NCBI GenBank assembly: GCA_943333125.1
Contig: CALQSB010000001.1
Span: 94,381 to 158,380 of the forward strand
DNA length: 64,000 bases
Source of the DNA: Chitinophaga pinensis
GTDB lineage: Bacteria; Bacteroidota; Bacteroidia; Chitinophagales; Chitinophagaceae
Direction of reading: 5' to 3'
Part shown: positions 17,188 through 24,623 of the stretch, one piece after another
How the letters are laid out: each line of letters begins with the position of its first letter
Numbering within the stretch: the stretch's first letter is position 1
The notes under the pieces: generated by a model
Database searches by the model: none
The model's input: the letters and a program-made list of their open reading frames with translations, nothing else
Told to the model about the DNA's origin: nothing
Program-made: the position numbers and the translations under genes

Positions 17188-18360
17188 ATGAAAAAAATAT
17201 GCCTTGTCTTTTTTGTATTTTATCATCTCTCCAGTGTTATAGCGCAAGATGATGTTAATCTGGATATTTCTCCAGACGCATCCGGAGTGAAAGCTATTTC
17301 AGGAAATTTATTTGTTGCAGGAAAAAAAAATAACGCAACCAAAATTAAAAATCAACAAAGAACGAATACCTGCTGGTCATTTTCTGCAACTTCATTAATA
17401 GAAAGTCAGACCATTAAAAATAATCTTGGCCCTTATGATTTGAGTGAAATGTTTACGGTCAGAAATTTGTATATCGAAAAAGCCCAAAATTATATTCTCC
17501 GTCAGGGACATGCTCAGTTTAGTGAAGGCGGGCTTGGGCATGACGTAATCAGATCTTATGCAACTTATGGAGCCGTTCCGGAAAGCGCATACAGTGGCAA
17601 TGTTAAAGGAGAAAAATTAAACAATCATCTTATTTTAATAAAACAATTAAAGACCTATCTCGATAGTACATTAAAAACACAAGGTGCTCCATTGTCATCA
17701 AACTGGCTTCCCGGATTTAATCAGATACTTGACAGGCAAATGGGCGAATTGCCTCAGACGTTTATCTACAATAATAAAAAGTTCACTCCACAAACTTTTG
17801 CAAAGAATGCATTGAAGTTTAATGCGGATGATTATATCAACATCACGTCTTTCACTCATCATCCATTTTATGCACCTTTTATAATTGAAGTGCCCGATAA
17901 TTTCAGCAATGGGTCTTATTATAATCTGCCTTTAAATGAAATGATTGATTTGGTAAAATCTGCTATTGAAAATGGATACAGTGTTTCATGGGATGCAGAT
18001 TTAAGTAACAACGGGTTCAATTCGAAAACAGGTGTTGCGTTAAATATCAAAGACAATGACAGCATAATGCGGAGAGTTACTGATCCGGATAGCAAAGAAG
18101 AAAAATGGGATCAAAATATCAGACAGCAACTTTTTGAAAATCTGACTACTCAGGATGATCATCTCATGCATATTGTGGGTATTGAAAAATCAAAAGGCGG
18201 CAAAACATTTTTCATTGTAAAAAATTCATGGGGAGAATCAGGTCCTTATAAAGGATATATGCATGTATCTGAATCTTATTTTGCGATAAATACAATTAGT
18301 CTGGTGGTGCCGAAAGCTGCCGTGGGATTGGGGTTGAGGGAGAAGGTGAATGGGAAATGA
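17188..18360 (+). CDS. Secreted C1 (papain-like) cysteine peptidase
   Basis: A 390-residue exported protein with a signal peptide (MKKICLVFFVFYHLSSVIAQ). The papain-fold triad is visible: Cys62 in NQQRTNTCWSFSATS, His328 in DDHLMHIVGIEKSK and Asn346 in VKNSWGES; the Gln of NQQRTN is the oxyanion-hole residue. The order and spacing fit the bleomycin hydrolase/aminopeptidase C branch. There is no long propeptide, only about 40 residues between the signal and the catalytic segment. Close coupling to the LysM protein suggests a job at the cell wall or on envelope peptides; this is an inference. Confidence 0.87.
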   Translation: MKKICLVFFVFYHLSSVIAQDDVNLDISPDASGVKAISGNLFVAGKKNNATKIKNQQRTNTCWSFSATSLIESQTIKNNLGPYDLSEMFTVRNLYIEKAQNYILRQGHAQFSEGGLGHDVIRSYATYGAVPESAYSGNVKGEKLNNHLILIKQLKTYLDSTLKTQGAPLSSNWLPGFNQILDRQMGELPQTFIYNNKKFTPQTFAKNALKFNADDYINITSFTHHPFYAPFIIEVPDNFSNGSYYNLPLNEMIDLVKSAIENGYSVSWDADLSNNGFNSKTGVALNIKDNDSIMRRVTDPDSKEEKWDQNIRQQLFENLTTQDDHLMHIVGIEKSKGGKTFFIVKNSWGESGPYKGYMHVSESYFAINTISLVVPKAAVGLGLREKVNGK

Positions 18361-18364
18361 TATG

Positions 18365-18540
18365 TGTAATTAAGATGGATCAGGATAAAGCTAGATAGGC
18401 TGGATAAACATGCACAACATCAAACGCTAAACACTAAACGCCAAAAATCAAACGCCAAAAATTTATTGCAGCGAACTATCAGAATTTTTATTTTTACATT
18501 TTACATTTTGAAAATTCCATTCTACATTTAACGAAAATTC
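18365..18540. repeat. Composite of dispersed phrases after the C1 peptidase
   Basis: A run of repeat families: GATAAAGCTAGATAGGCTGG near 18385, then CAAACGCTAAACACTAAACG and CAAACGCCAAAA near 18420-18460, then TTTTTACATTTTACATTTTG near 18489. No reading frame was seen. The next gene starts at 18545. Confidence 0.7.
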
Positions 18541-18544
18541 CATC

Positions 18545-19105
18545 ATGATTGAATTTCTTTCTAAGCCATGGCCCTGGTATGTGGCAGGCATTTTATTTGG
18601 TATCGCTGTGCCTGCATTGTTATTAATTGGCAATAAAACATTTGGAGTTTCTTCTTCATTAAGACATATCTGTGCTGCTTGTTTACCAGAGCGGTTTACC
18701 TATTTTTCTTATAACTGGAAAAAAGAAACCTGGAATTTATTTTTTATAACGGGAATTATTTTGGGTGGTTTTATTGCAGGTTATTTTCTAAAAAATCTGG
18801 CACCACCCGAAATCGCAGCTCATACCAAACAAGTGCTTGCTCAACAAGGCATATCAGATTTCAACCACCTCTTTCCGGTTGAATTATTTAATTTCAAATC
18901 GCTGTTTACCTTCAAGGGTTTTATTTTGATGATTGTTGGTGGGTTTATGGTTGGGTTTGGTACGCGTTATGCAGGTGGTTGTACAAGTGGACATTCAATA
19001 ATGGGATTGTCTAATTTGCAATGGCCATCACTGGTAGCTACAATCTGTTTTATGGTTGGTGGGTTTGTGGCTACTTGGTTTATTTTACCTTATTTACTTA
19101 ATTAA
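18545..19105 (+). CDS. YeeE/YedE family sulfur-compound transporter, half 1
   Basis: A 186-residue membrane protein with about four or five transmembrane helices. The family signature GTRYAGGCTSGHSIMGLS contains a conserved cysteine thought to shuttle thiosulfate in the related TsuA. A second candidate site, with two cysteines (LRHICAACLPERF), lies in the first third. Bacteroidota often split the transporter into two half-size genes, as here with the gene at 19139. Thiosulfate uptake is an inference; other small sulfur species are possible. Confidence 0.85.
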   Translation: MIEFLSKPWPWYVAGILFGIAVPALLLIGNKTFGVSSSLRHICAACLPERFTYFSYNWKKETWNLFFITGIILGGFIAGYFLKNLAPPEIAAHTKQVLAQQGISDFNHLFPVELFNFKSLFTFKGFILMIVGGFMVGFGTRYAGGCTSGHSIMGLSNLQWPSLVATICFMVGGFVATWFILPYLLN

Positions 19106-19138
19106 ATTTAAAGTTGTTCTTTTAAAATCAATTCAAAA

Positions 19139-19615
19139 ATGAATAATCAAATTACATCAGACGAATTCAATCCTGATTATAAAGTTTCATCAGATTTCTC
19201 AATCATTAAAAATATTCCTTTTCTTCTTGTAGGTGTTGTTTTTGGAATTACACTGGTTAAAGCCGAAGTTGTAAGCTGGTTTAGAATTCAAGAGATGTTT
19301 CGTTTTGATTCATTTCACATGTATGGTGTAATAGGCACTGCTGTTGTTGTGGGAATGATTTCCGTTGCCATCATTAAACGTTTTAAAATGAAAACTATAC
19401 AAGGCGAAGAAATTAAAATCGAGCCAAAGAAATTCAGTATCAGTCAAATCTTTGGTGGTTTGATTTTTGGTATTGGCTGGGCATTTACTGGCGCTTGTCC
19501 GGGGCCGCTATTTGCATTGGTTGGAAGCGGTTTTGCAATTCTTTTTGTTTCTTTGCTGAGCGCTATCATAGGAACGTTGGTATATGGAATATTTAAAGAT
19601 AAGTTGCCACATTAA
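19139..19615 (+). CDS. YeeE/YedE family sulfur-compound transporter, half 2 (DUF6691-like)
   Basis: A 158-residue membrane protein with about four transmembrane helices and the signature GWAFTGACPGPLFALVGSG, whose cysteine matches the second conserved site of YeeE/TsuA. It lies 33 bp after the first half and in the same direction, so the two probably form one heteromeric transporter. No rhodanese or sulfur dioxygenase gene lies beside it, unlike many such pairs. Confidence 0.85.
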   Translation: MNNQITSDEFNPDYKVSSDFSIIKNIPFLLVGVVFGITLVKAEVVSWFRIQEMFRFDSFHMYGVIGTAVVVGMISVAIIKRFKMKTIQGEEIKIEPKKFSISQIFGGLIFGIGWAFTGACPGPLFALVGSGFAILFVSLLSAIIGTLVYGIFKDKLPH

Positions 19616-19876
19616 GATGAGGGAGGTTGTGTGATGGATAGAGCTGAATATTGTCTATTTCCGAATGCTGAATTCAGCAACAAAAAAATCATTCCTTAAT
19701 AATAAAATCCAGCAAATAATACAAATCCTGTTCATTATTTTGGACAAGATTTATTTGACGCTATTTCAGACGAGACACAATAAACTTCTCCTATGGGGCT
19801 TGATTCGTGTCTTTGCTCCCTTGCGAGCTTTTCGTGAAATCCATTCCTGAATTCGTGGCAACCCCGGTAAACACAA
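19616..19876. other. Gene-free spacer with degenerate repeats
   Basis: A 261-bp gap between converging genes. It includes AATACAAATCCTGTTCATTA and a GATTCGTGTCTTTGCTCCCT stretch resembling the phrase near 8580. A 61-codon plus-strand frame at 19665-19850 has no recognisable protein features and consists of such phrases, so it is not called a gene. Confidence 0.6.
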
Positions 19877-22399
19877 TCAACTTCCCCCTTGGGGGATTGA
19901 GGGGGCTAGGGCGGCCATCACCATTCTAATCTCTCCATATCCCAGATGCTCCGGTAGATTTTCTTTCAATTTTTTAGCGCTGGTATTCCCATGGATTTCT
20001 ATAGCTGATCTGATTAGATTTATTTTTTCCGAAGTTATCAATGCATTTAATTCAATTTCTCCTGTCGCTATGAAATGACTTAAATGCTGTTCAACTGTAC
20101 CGTTAGTGATGTTTCTTTCTAGGGAAATTTCATCAATAGTTTTTCCTTTTTTGAATAAGTCAAAACTTATTGACTTGGTATCTGGTTTAATTGAAGTTTT
20201 TGTTACAGCTGAAGGTTCAGATCTTTTCCTGGAAACTTTCGCTTTTGGTATTTTTGTTTCTATGCTAGATTCCATGTCGTTTACTTCGCAGTACTCGCAA
20301 ATAATATCTAGGAATTCTTTTCCATATTGCCTGCTTTTTACCGGACCAAAACCTGAAATTAAATTCAACTGGGTAATAGTCTGAGGTAGATACAAGGCCA
20401 TTTCTTCCAGTGTAGAAGATTTGGCAATTAAATAAACAGGCTGGTTTTTTTCTTTACAGATTTCATCTCTTTTTTTCTTTAGCATATTGTAAAGCTCGGG
20501 ATGAGCGATATCTGTTTTGACTACTGTTGAATGGCCCGAGTAAATACTTATCTGAAGTGCTGTTTTTTTAAATGCTTTTTTAATTTGGAGATGTTCGTCA
20601 ATTGCAAATCCATTTAAGTTTCCCTTTAGTATAATGCATTTGAAATTCATCTCATCATACAGTCGTTGTAAAATTTTGTATAAATCGTTTGCCAATGTTT
20701 TACTGTCTGTTTCTATGGCAAGATTTTCTATTCTGTTTTTTATTTTTCCAGCTTCAACCATAAAATGTTGTGCAGCAGCCTTAACTCTGGATTGCAGCAT
20801 TTCATTTTTTTCAGGAAATATTTCAGCGCTAAGTAAATTATTTAATTGCAATTCAAATTTTTCTGCAGTTTGGTTGGTGTTGATCATTAATTGTTGAATG
20901 CCTTCAAATGCCGTAATGGCTTGAGTATTAAATGACTCTTTTTCTTTTAAAATAAAAGTATAAACATCTTTAGTATTATTGCATATTGAAACAAAATCAA
21001 AAAGCTCTTTTATCTGCTCAGATTGGTATTTTATTTTAGCATTTTTTAATAACTGTAATTGTAGGTCAACTGGCTTTTTTGAATTAGAAAAATCTACAAT
21101 TCTTTGATCGCTTTTCAGACTTTGATTTGTGATTCGACTGCGTAAAACCATTCCTTCCAGATTGGTGCATCTGCTCAACGCAACATACACTTGCCCGGCA
21201 GTAAATGCATCAACCGCATCTATTACAGCTCTTTCAAATGTAAGCCCTTGGCTTTTATGAATCGTTATCGCCCAGGCCAGTCGCAATGGATATTGAGTGA
21301 AAGAACCGATTTCATTTTCTTCTACAAGATTGGTAGTCTTGTCAACTGAATATTTAATATTCTTCCATTTTTCTTTGGAAACTTCAATAAATAAATCATC
21401 GCCTTTACAACTGACCGTTATCTTATCTTCTTCTATTTTTTCAACGATGCCAATTTTTCCATTGAAATAACGTCTAATTTTTTCAGTGTCATTTTTGATA
21501 AACATAACTTGAGCACCAACTTTCAATTTTAGCGATAGATCTGCAGGAAATGATTTTTCATAAAACTCGCCTTCTATTGCTGCAGTAAATACATTTTCTT
21601 TTGAAGAAATTTCTTGCAGTGCTTTTGTATTGATGGCATCTGCTTTATGATTATGTGTAGTTAATGTGATGTAATTATCTGATTTCAAGGGCTCAAAATC
21701 AGGAATGTAGCGACGATGTAACAGTTCGTAACCTTCTTGATCCATTTCATTATTGCGAACCTGATTCAGCACATTAATAAAGGCAGGGTCGTTTTGTCGG
21801 TATATTTTCTCCAGTGTTACAAACATAGCTGGTTCGGATTCCATAACTTGGCTATTGAAAAAATACTGACTTTTATAATAGGGTGTCAGCAATTGCCATT
21901 CCTCATCTTTTACAACAGGAGGCAGCTGGTACATATCTCCAATAAATAACACCTGTACGCCTCCAAATGCTTTTGAATATTGATTTCTAACATGTCTTAA
22001 TACGGTGTCTATCGCATCCAGTAAATCACATCTTACCATACTGATTTCATCGATAATCAGCAATTCAAGATTTCTCATCACTTCTCTTCTTTCAGAATTC
22101 AACTTCAACTTGCTTAATAAGCTGTTTTTGTCATTTACACTTTCATCTCCATTAAACATACGAGATGCCGGAATGAAAGGATTAAATGGCAATTGAAAAA
22201 AAGAGTGTATGGTTGTGCCACCTGCATTCATCGCCGCAACACCGGTAGGAGCAACAACAGCCGTGTTTTTTTTGATGTTTTCTTTGCAATATTTCAGAAA
22301 AGTAGTTTTTCCGGTACCAGCCTTTCCAGTAAGAAAAATATTGGTGTTGGTATATTGAACAAAATCGGAAGCGAGTTGAAAAGAATCGGAGTAATCCAT
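19877..22399 (-). CDS. Pif1/RecD-like SF1 helicase with HRDC and helix-turn-helix domains
   Basis: An ATP-dependent DNA helicase of about 840 residues. Walker A GKAGTGKTTF starts about residue 26; Walker B is LLIIDEISMVRCDLLDAIDT, then GGVQVLFIGDMYQLPPV. The end of the helicase core is RLAWAITIHKSQGLTFERAVIDA, then VALSRCTNLEGMVL. An HRDC-like domain follows near residue 660 (LPQTITQLNLISGFG), then a helix-turn-helix of the HTH_40 type (DLFKKGKTIDEISLERNITN). The ATG at 22399 puts the helicase core near the start and lies behind a -7 box; the frame stays open to 22582 but through repeat-like sequence. The last residues (APSIPQGGS) are encoded by a C-rich dispersed repeat. Role in replication fork or recombination repair is inferred. 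Confidence 0.88.
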   Translation of the reverse strand: MDYSDSFQLASDFVQYTNTNIFLTGKAGTGKTTFLKYCKENIKKNTAVVAPTGVAAMNAGGTTIHSFFQLPFNPFIPASRMFNGDESVNDKNSLLSKLKLNSERREVMRNLELLIIDEISMVRCDLLDAIDTVLRHVRNQYSKAFGGVQVLFIGDMYQLPPVVKDEEWQLLTPYYKSQYFFNSQVMESEPAMFVTLEKIYRQNDPAFINVLNQVRNNEMDQEGYELLHRRYIPDFEPLKSDNYITLTTHNHKADAINTKALQEISSKENVFTAAIEGEFYEKSFPADLSLKLKVGAQVMFIKNDTEKIRRYFNGKIGIVEKIEEDKITVSCKGDDLFIEVSKEKWKNIKYSVDKTTNLVEENEIGSFTQYPLRLAWAITIHKSQGLTFERAVIDAVDAFTAGQVYVALSRCTNLEGMVLRSRITNQSLKSDQRIVDFSNSKKPVDLQLQLLKNAKIKYQSEQIKELFDFVSICNNTKDVYTFILKEKESFNTQAITAFEGIQQLMINTNQTAEKFELQLNNLLSAEIFPEKNEMLQSRVKAAAQHFMVEAGKIKNRIENLAIETDSKTLANDLYKILQRLYDEMNFKCIILKGNLNGFAIDEHLQIKKAFKKTALQISIYSGHSTVVKTDIAHPELYNMLKKKRDEICKEKNQPVYLIAKSSTLEEMALYLPQTITQLNLISGFGPVKSRQYGKEFLDIICEYCEVNDMESSIETKIPKAKVSRKRSEPSAVTKTSIKPDTKSISFDLFKKGKTIDEISLERNITNGTVEQHLSHFIATGEIELNALITSEKINLIRSAIEIHGNTSAKKLKENLPEHLGYGEIRMVMAALAPSIPQGGS
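19879..19907. repeat. C-rich dispersed repeat (family A), copy encoding the helicase C-terminus
   Basis: AACTTCCCCCTTGGGGG followed by ATTGAGGGGGCT. Read on the minus strand in the helicase frame it gives APSIPQGGS and then the TGA stop. Confidence 0.9.
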
Positions 22400-22422
22400 G
22401 TGTTTGTATAAATCGATTGTTT

Positions 22423-22430
22423 CAAAATTA
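22423..22430 (-). promoter_or_regulatory. -7 box of helicase promoter
   Basis: TAATTTTG on the minus strand, matching TAnnTTTG, 23 nt upstream of the ATG at 22399. This supports that start against the longer open frame. No well-spaced -33 TTG was seen. Confidence 0.5.
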
Positions 22431-22495
22431 CGAAAATGGGAAACCAAACAGTATGTTTTTTTAACGTTGCTAAAAGGTTGTTTTTCTGATAAAAG

Positions 22496-22575
22496 ATTCA
22501 AGGGGTTCAAATGTTCTTTTTCAAAAGATATAGTCTTATCAAACATGTTGAACCTTTGTAACGGGTTGACTTTTT
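22496..22575. repeat. GGTTCAA/TTGAACC phrase repeats
   Basis: Contains CAAGGGGTTCAAATGTTC and, further right, GTTGAACCTTTGTAACGGG and TTTTTTGAAC. These resemble the repeats at 10461-10545 and 44888-44935. They lie between the helicase promoter and the terminator of the RRM gene. Confidence 0.55.
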
Positions 22576-22589
22576 TGAACAATATCCAT

Positions 22590-22620
22590 AAAAAAATCCT
22601 CCAACTTTCGTTGAAGGATT
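22590..22620 (-). terminator. Terminator of the RRM protein gene
   Basis: On the minus strand AATCCTTCAAC-GAAA-GTTGGAGGATT, an 11-bp stem with one G-U pair and a GNRA loop, followed by a T-run. It lies 28 bp behind the RRM protein stop. Confidence 0.85.
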
Positions 22621-22648
22621 GAATATGGTTTAGATATAAAAATCGAAA

Positions 22649-23074
22649 TTAAAAATCTCTGTTATATCCGCCGCCGCCACCGCTACGGTTTCCACCGCCG
22701 CCGTAACCACCGCCGCCGCCACGACTTCCGCCGCCACCGCCGTAACCACCACCGCCACGACTTCCGCCGCCACCGCCACGACTTCCGCCGTAACCACCGC
22801 CGCCACTTGGACGCTTCTTATATTCGCCTTCCTGACGTGGTTGTGATTCGTTTACGATTAATTTACGACCTTGAACTTCTGTTTCGTTAAGGTTTGCGAT
22901 TGCAGTACGAGCTGCTTCATCGTCTTCCATTTCAACAAAACCAAAGCCTTTACTGCGGCCGTTCATTTTGTCTTTTAAGATTTTGCCACTAGTTACGGTA
23001 CCGTACTGTGTAAATAGATTTGTTAAATCTTCGTCCGTCATAGACCAACTAAGATTTCCAACATAAATGTTCAT
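22649..23074 (-). CDS. RRM-type RNA-binding protein with Gly-rich tail
   Basis: A 141-residue protein. One RNA recognition motif fills residues 1-80 with RNP2 IYVGNLSW and RNP1 SKGFGFVEM. A tail from about residue 90 is made of Gly with Arg, Ser and Tyr (RGG/YGG-type units). This layout matches the small RRM proteins of Bacteroidota and cyanobacteria, many of them cold-induced; RNA chaperone or post-transcriptional regulator is the likely role. The coding DNA of the tail is strongly G/C-biased (GCCGCC-type repeats), unlike its surroundings. A long ~225-bp 5' region follows the rplI terminator and may hold regulation. Confidence 0.9.
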   Translation of the reverse strand: MNIYVGNLSWSMTDEDLTNLFTQYGTVTSGKILKDKMNGRSKGFGFVEMEDDEAARTAIANLNETEVQGRKLIVNESQPRQEGEYKKRPSGGGGYGGSRGGGGGSRGGGGYGGGGGSRGGGGGYGGGGNRSGGGGGYNRDF

Positions 23075-23251
23075 TGTAAAAAACTGTTTAAAAAAATTAA
23101 AAAAAATTGAATGATATAAGTTATTACAACAAACTGAAAAAAACTTTTGAAGAGATTTCAGCCAATGAAAAAAACCTTAAACCATTTCTTCGATATAAAG
23201 ATAAAGTAAACCTTTTGAAATATCAAGAAATTTGTTAAATTAAATTAACAA

Positions 23252-23280
23252 CAAAAAAAAACCACCTAAAAGGTGGTTTT
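23252..23280 (-). terminator. Terminator of the rpsF-rpsR-rplI operon
   Basis: On the minus strand AAAACCACCT-TTT-AGGTGGTTTT followed by more T residues, 23 bp behind the rplI stop. It separates the ribosomal operon from the RRM gene. Confidence 0.9.
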
Positions 23281-23302
23281 GATAAAATGGTAAGATGTAA
23301 TA

Positions 23303-23749
23303 TTATTCTGATACTACTTCAAATTCAACCTCAGTTTCGTTTCCGTTGCCGAAGTCTATTTTTGCTTTGTATGTACCTAATTCTTTTACTTCATCAAGTA
23401 TTGAAATACGGCGGCGATCTATTTCGTATCCTTTTTGCTCTTTAATTGCACGTGCAATCTGAACTGAAGTTACACTACCGAATATTTTTCCACTTGTACC
23501 GGTTTTAGCACCAATTTTTAAAGCGCCATCTCTCAAAACTGCAATAACACTGTTGATTTCGGCCAATAATTTGGCTTCTTTCTTAGTTTGTTGCTTCAGT
23601 TTTTCGGTCAATTGCTTCAAATTGCTGGGGCTTGCTTCTACGGCCAATTTACTTGGAATAAGAAAGTTGCGACCATATCCGTTTTTTACGGTTACCAGTT
23701 CATTGGCTCCGCCAAGATTATTCACATCCTGAATTAAAATTACCTGCAT
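23303..23749 (-). CDS. rplI: 50S ribosomal protein L9
   Basis: A 148-residue L9. The N-terminal domain MQVILIQDVNNLGGANELVT, then KNGYGRNFLIPSKLAVEAS matches the family signature; a central helix (LKQLTEKLKQQTKKEAKLLAE) connects to the C-terminal domain. Third gene of the rpsF-rpsR-rplI operon, 73 bp behind rpsR; the gap holds a CCCGA-ATGC-TCGGG hairpin near 23791. Confidence 0.97.
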   Translation of the reverse strand: MQVILIQDVNNLGGANELVTVKNGYGRNFLIPSKLAVEASPSNLKQLTEKLKQQTKKEAKLLAEINSVIAVLRDGALKIGAKTGTSGKIFGSVTSVQIARAIKEQKGYEIDRRRISILDEVKELGTYKAKIDFGNGNETEVEFEVVSE

Positions 23750-23822
23750 TTTTTTGCATTTTTACCCAATCCTTTGTATCAGACTTTCTCCCGAATGCTC
23801 GGGATTAGGGTGGTGAAAAATA

Positions 23823-24089
23823 TTATTTCAAAAGATCAGTTACATAAGGAAGTATCGCCATCTGACGAGCTTTCTTTACGGCTTCACTTACTTTACGCTG
23901 AAACTTTAAAGAGTTTCCGGTAAGACGACGAGGTAACAATTTGCCTTGTTCATTTAAAAACTTTTTCAAAAAATCGGCATCCTTATAATCAATATAACGG
24001 ATTCCCATCTTCTTAAAGCGGCAATATTTCTTCGGACGCTTTTCGGCTTTAATTGCCGTTAAGTACTTAATTTCATTAGCTTTTGCCAT
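23823..24089 (-). CDS. rpsR: 30S ribosomal protein S18
   Basis: An 88-residue S18 with the signature [20 protein letters not shown], then [20 protein letters not shown]. It pairs with S6 in the small-subunit platform. Starts 2 bp after the rpsF stop, so translational coupling is likely. Confidence 0.97.
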   Translation of the reverse strand: MAKANEIKYLTAIKAEKRPKKYCRFKKMGIRYIDYKDADFLKKFLNEQGKLLPRRLTGNSLKFQRKVSEAVKKARQMAILPYVTDLLK

Positions 24090-24091
24090 GA

Positions 24092-24448
24092 TTATGCCCC
24101 CGCTTTTTCGTTAGTAAAATGTTGTACACCACTTCTCTTTCTATCATTGTATCCGACGGCGTATTTATCGAGTACAGTAAACATGTGACGCATTGCGCTC
24201 TCGTCACGTAAAAGTTGAATTTTCAACTTTTCATTGAAGCTGGTTGGCGCGCTGTATTCCATAATCCAATAAAGACCGGTAGTCTTTTTGGCAATTGGAT
24301 ACGCCAGTGATTTTAGTCCCCAGGGATTCGTGTGCGTTACGCTGCCTCCGTTGTCTTTAACGAGTGCCTCGTATTTTTTCTGAGCGGCTTTAAAATCCTC
24401 TTCAGAAAGCACAGGGGTAAAAATCACCATCAATTCGTAGTTGCTCAT
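24092..24448 (-). CDS. rpsF: 30S ribosomal protein S6
   Basis: A 118-residue S6: [19 protein letters not shown], the central [22 protein letters not shown] and [15 protein letters not shown]. First gene of the ribosomal operon. Its leader contains a CCCCCGA...TCGGG hairpin beside the promoter, similar to the one ahead of rpsP, which could be a regulatory structure. Confidence 0.97.
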   Translation of the reverse strand: MSNYELMVIFTPVLSEEDFKAAQKKYEALVKDNGGSVTHTNPWGLKSLAYPIAKKTTGLYWIMEYSAPTSFNEKLKIQLLRDESAMRHMFTVLDKYAVGYNDRKRSGVQHFTNEKAGA

Positions 24449-24484
24449 TTTCCCTGATTTAAATTTTTAAAAAAATTGGTTAAT

Positions 24485-24503
24485 CCCGATTTTATTTCGG
24501 GGG
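24485..24503 (-). promoter_or_regulatory. 5'-terminal hairpin in the rpsF leader
   Basis: On the minus strand CCCCCGAAATAAAATCGGGA can fold as CCCGA/TCGGG with an A/T loop. It begins about 2 nt after the -7-like box TAACTTCG (24506-24513) and so may be at the very 5' end of the mRNA. The rpsP leader has a similar arrangement at 32228-32244. Confidence 0.5.
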
Positions 24504-24505
24504 TG

Positions 24506-24513
24506 CGAAGTTA
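24506..24513 (-). promoter_or_regulatory. Probable -7 box of the rpsF operon
   Basis: TAACTTCG on the minus strand, seven of eight positions of TAnnTTTG. The same C in place of the third T is seen ahead of rpsP (TATCTTCG) and pntAA (TAACTTCG). Confidence 0.45.
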
Positions 24514-24578
24514 GGAAGTTTTGTTGGTAATTAAATGTTTTAAGGTTTGTTTTTTTGAGATATGAAGAGTAGGAGATA

Positions 24579-24612
24579 AGGCTAGATAGGCTGGATAAAG
24601 CTGGATAAATCT
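24579..24612. repeat. GCTGGATAA dispersed phrase, copy 3
   Basis: AAGGCTAGATAGGCTGGATA followed by AAGCTGGATAAATC, beside the 3' end of the M14 peptidase gene. The same words are found at 12570 and 18385. Confidence 0.75.
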
Positions 24613-24623
24613 ATAAACACACA

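Noticed and set aside
19665-19850. 61-codon plus-strand frame after the YeeE pair
   Set aside because: It is built from repeat-like phrases seen elsewhere and has no domain; treated as noncoding.
22400-22582. Longer helicase start with 61 extra residues
   Set aside because: The extra part is repeat-like, lies upstream of a matching -7 box, and the ATG at 22399 puts the helicase core at the usual distance from the N-terminus.
22649-22810. GCCGCC-type repeats resembling a short tandem or CRISPR-like array
   Set aside because: They are the codons of the Gly-rich tail of the RRM protein and have no spacers.
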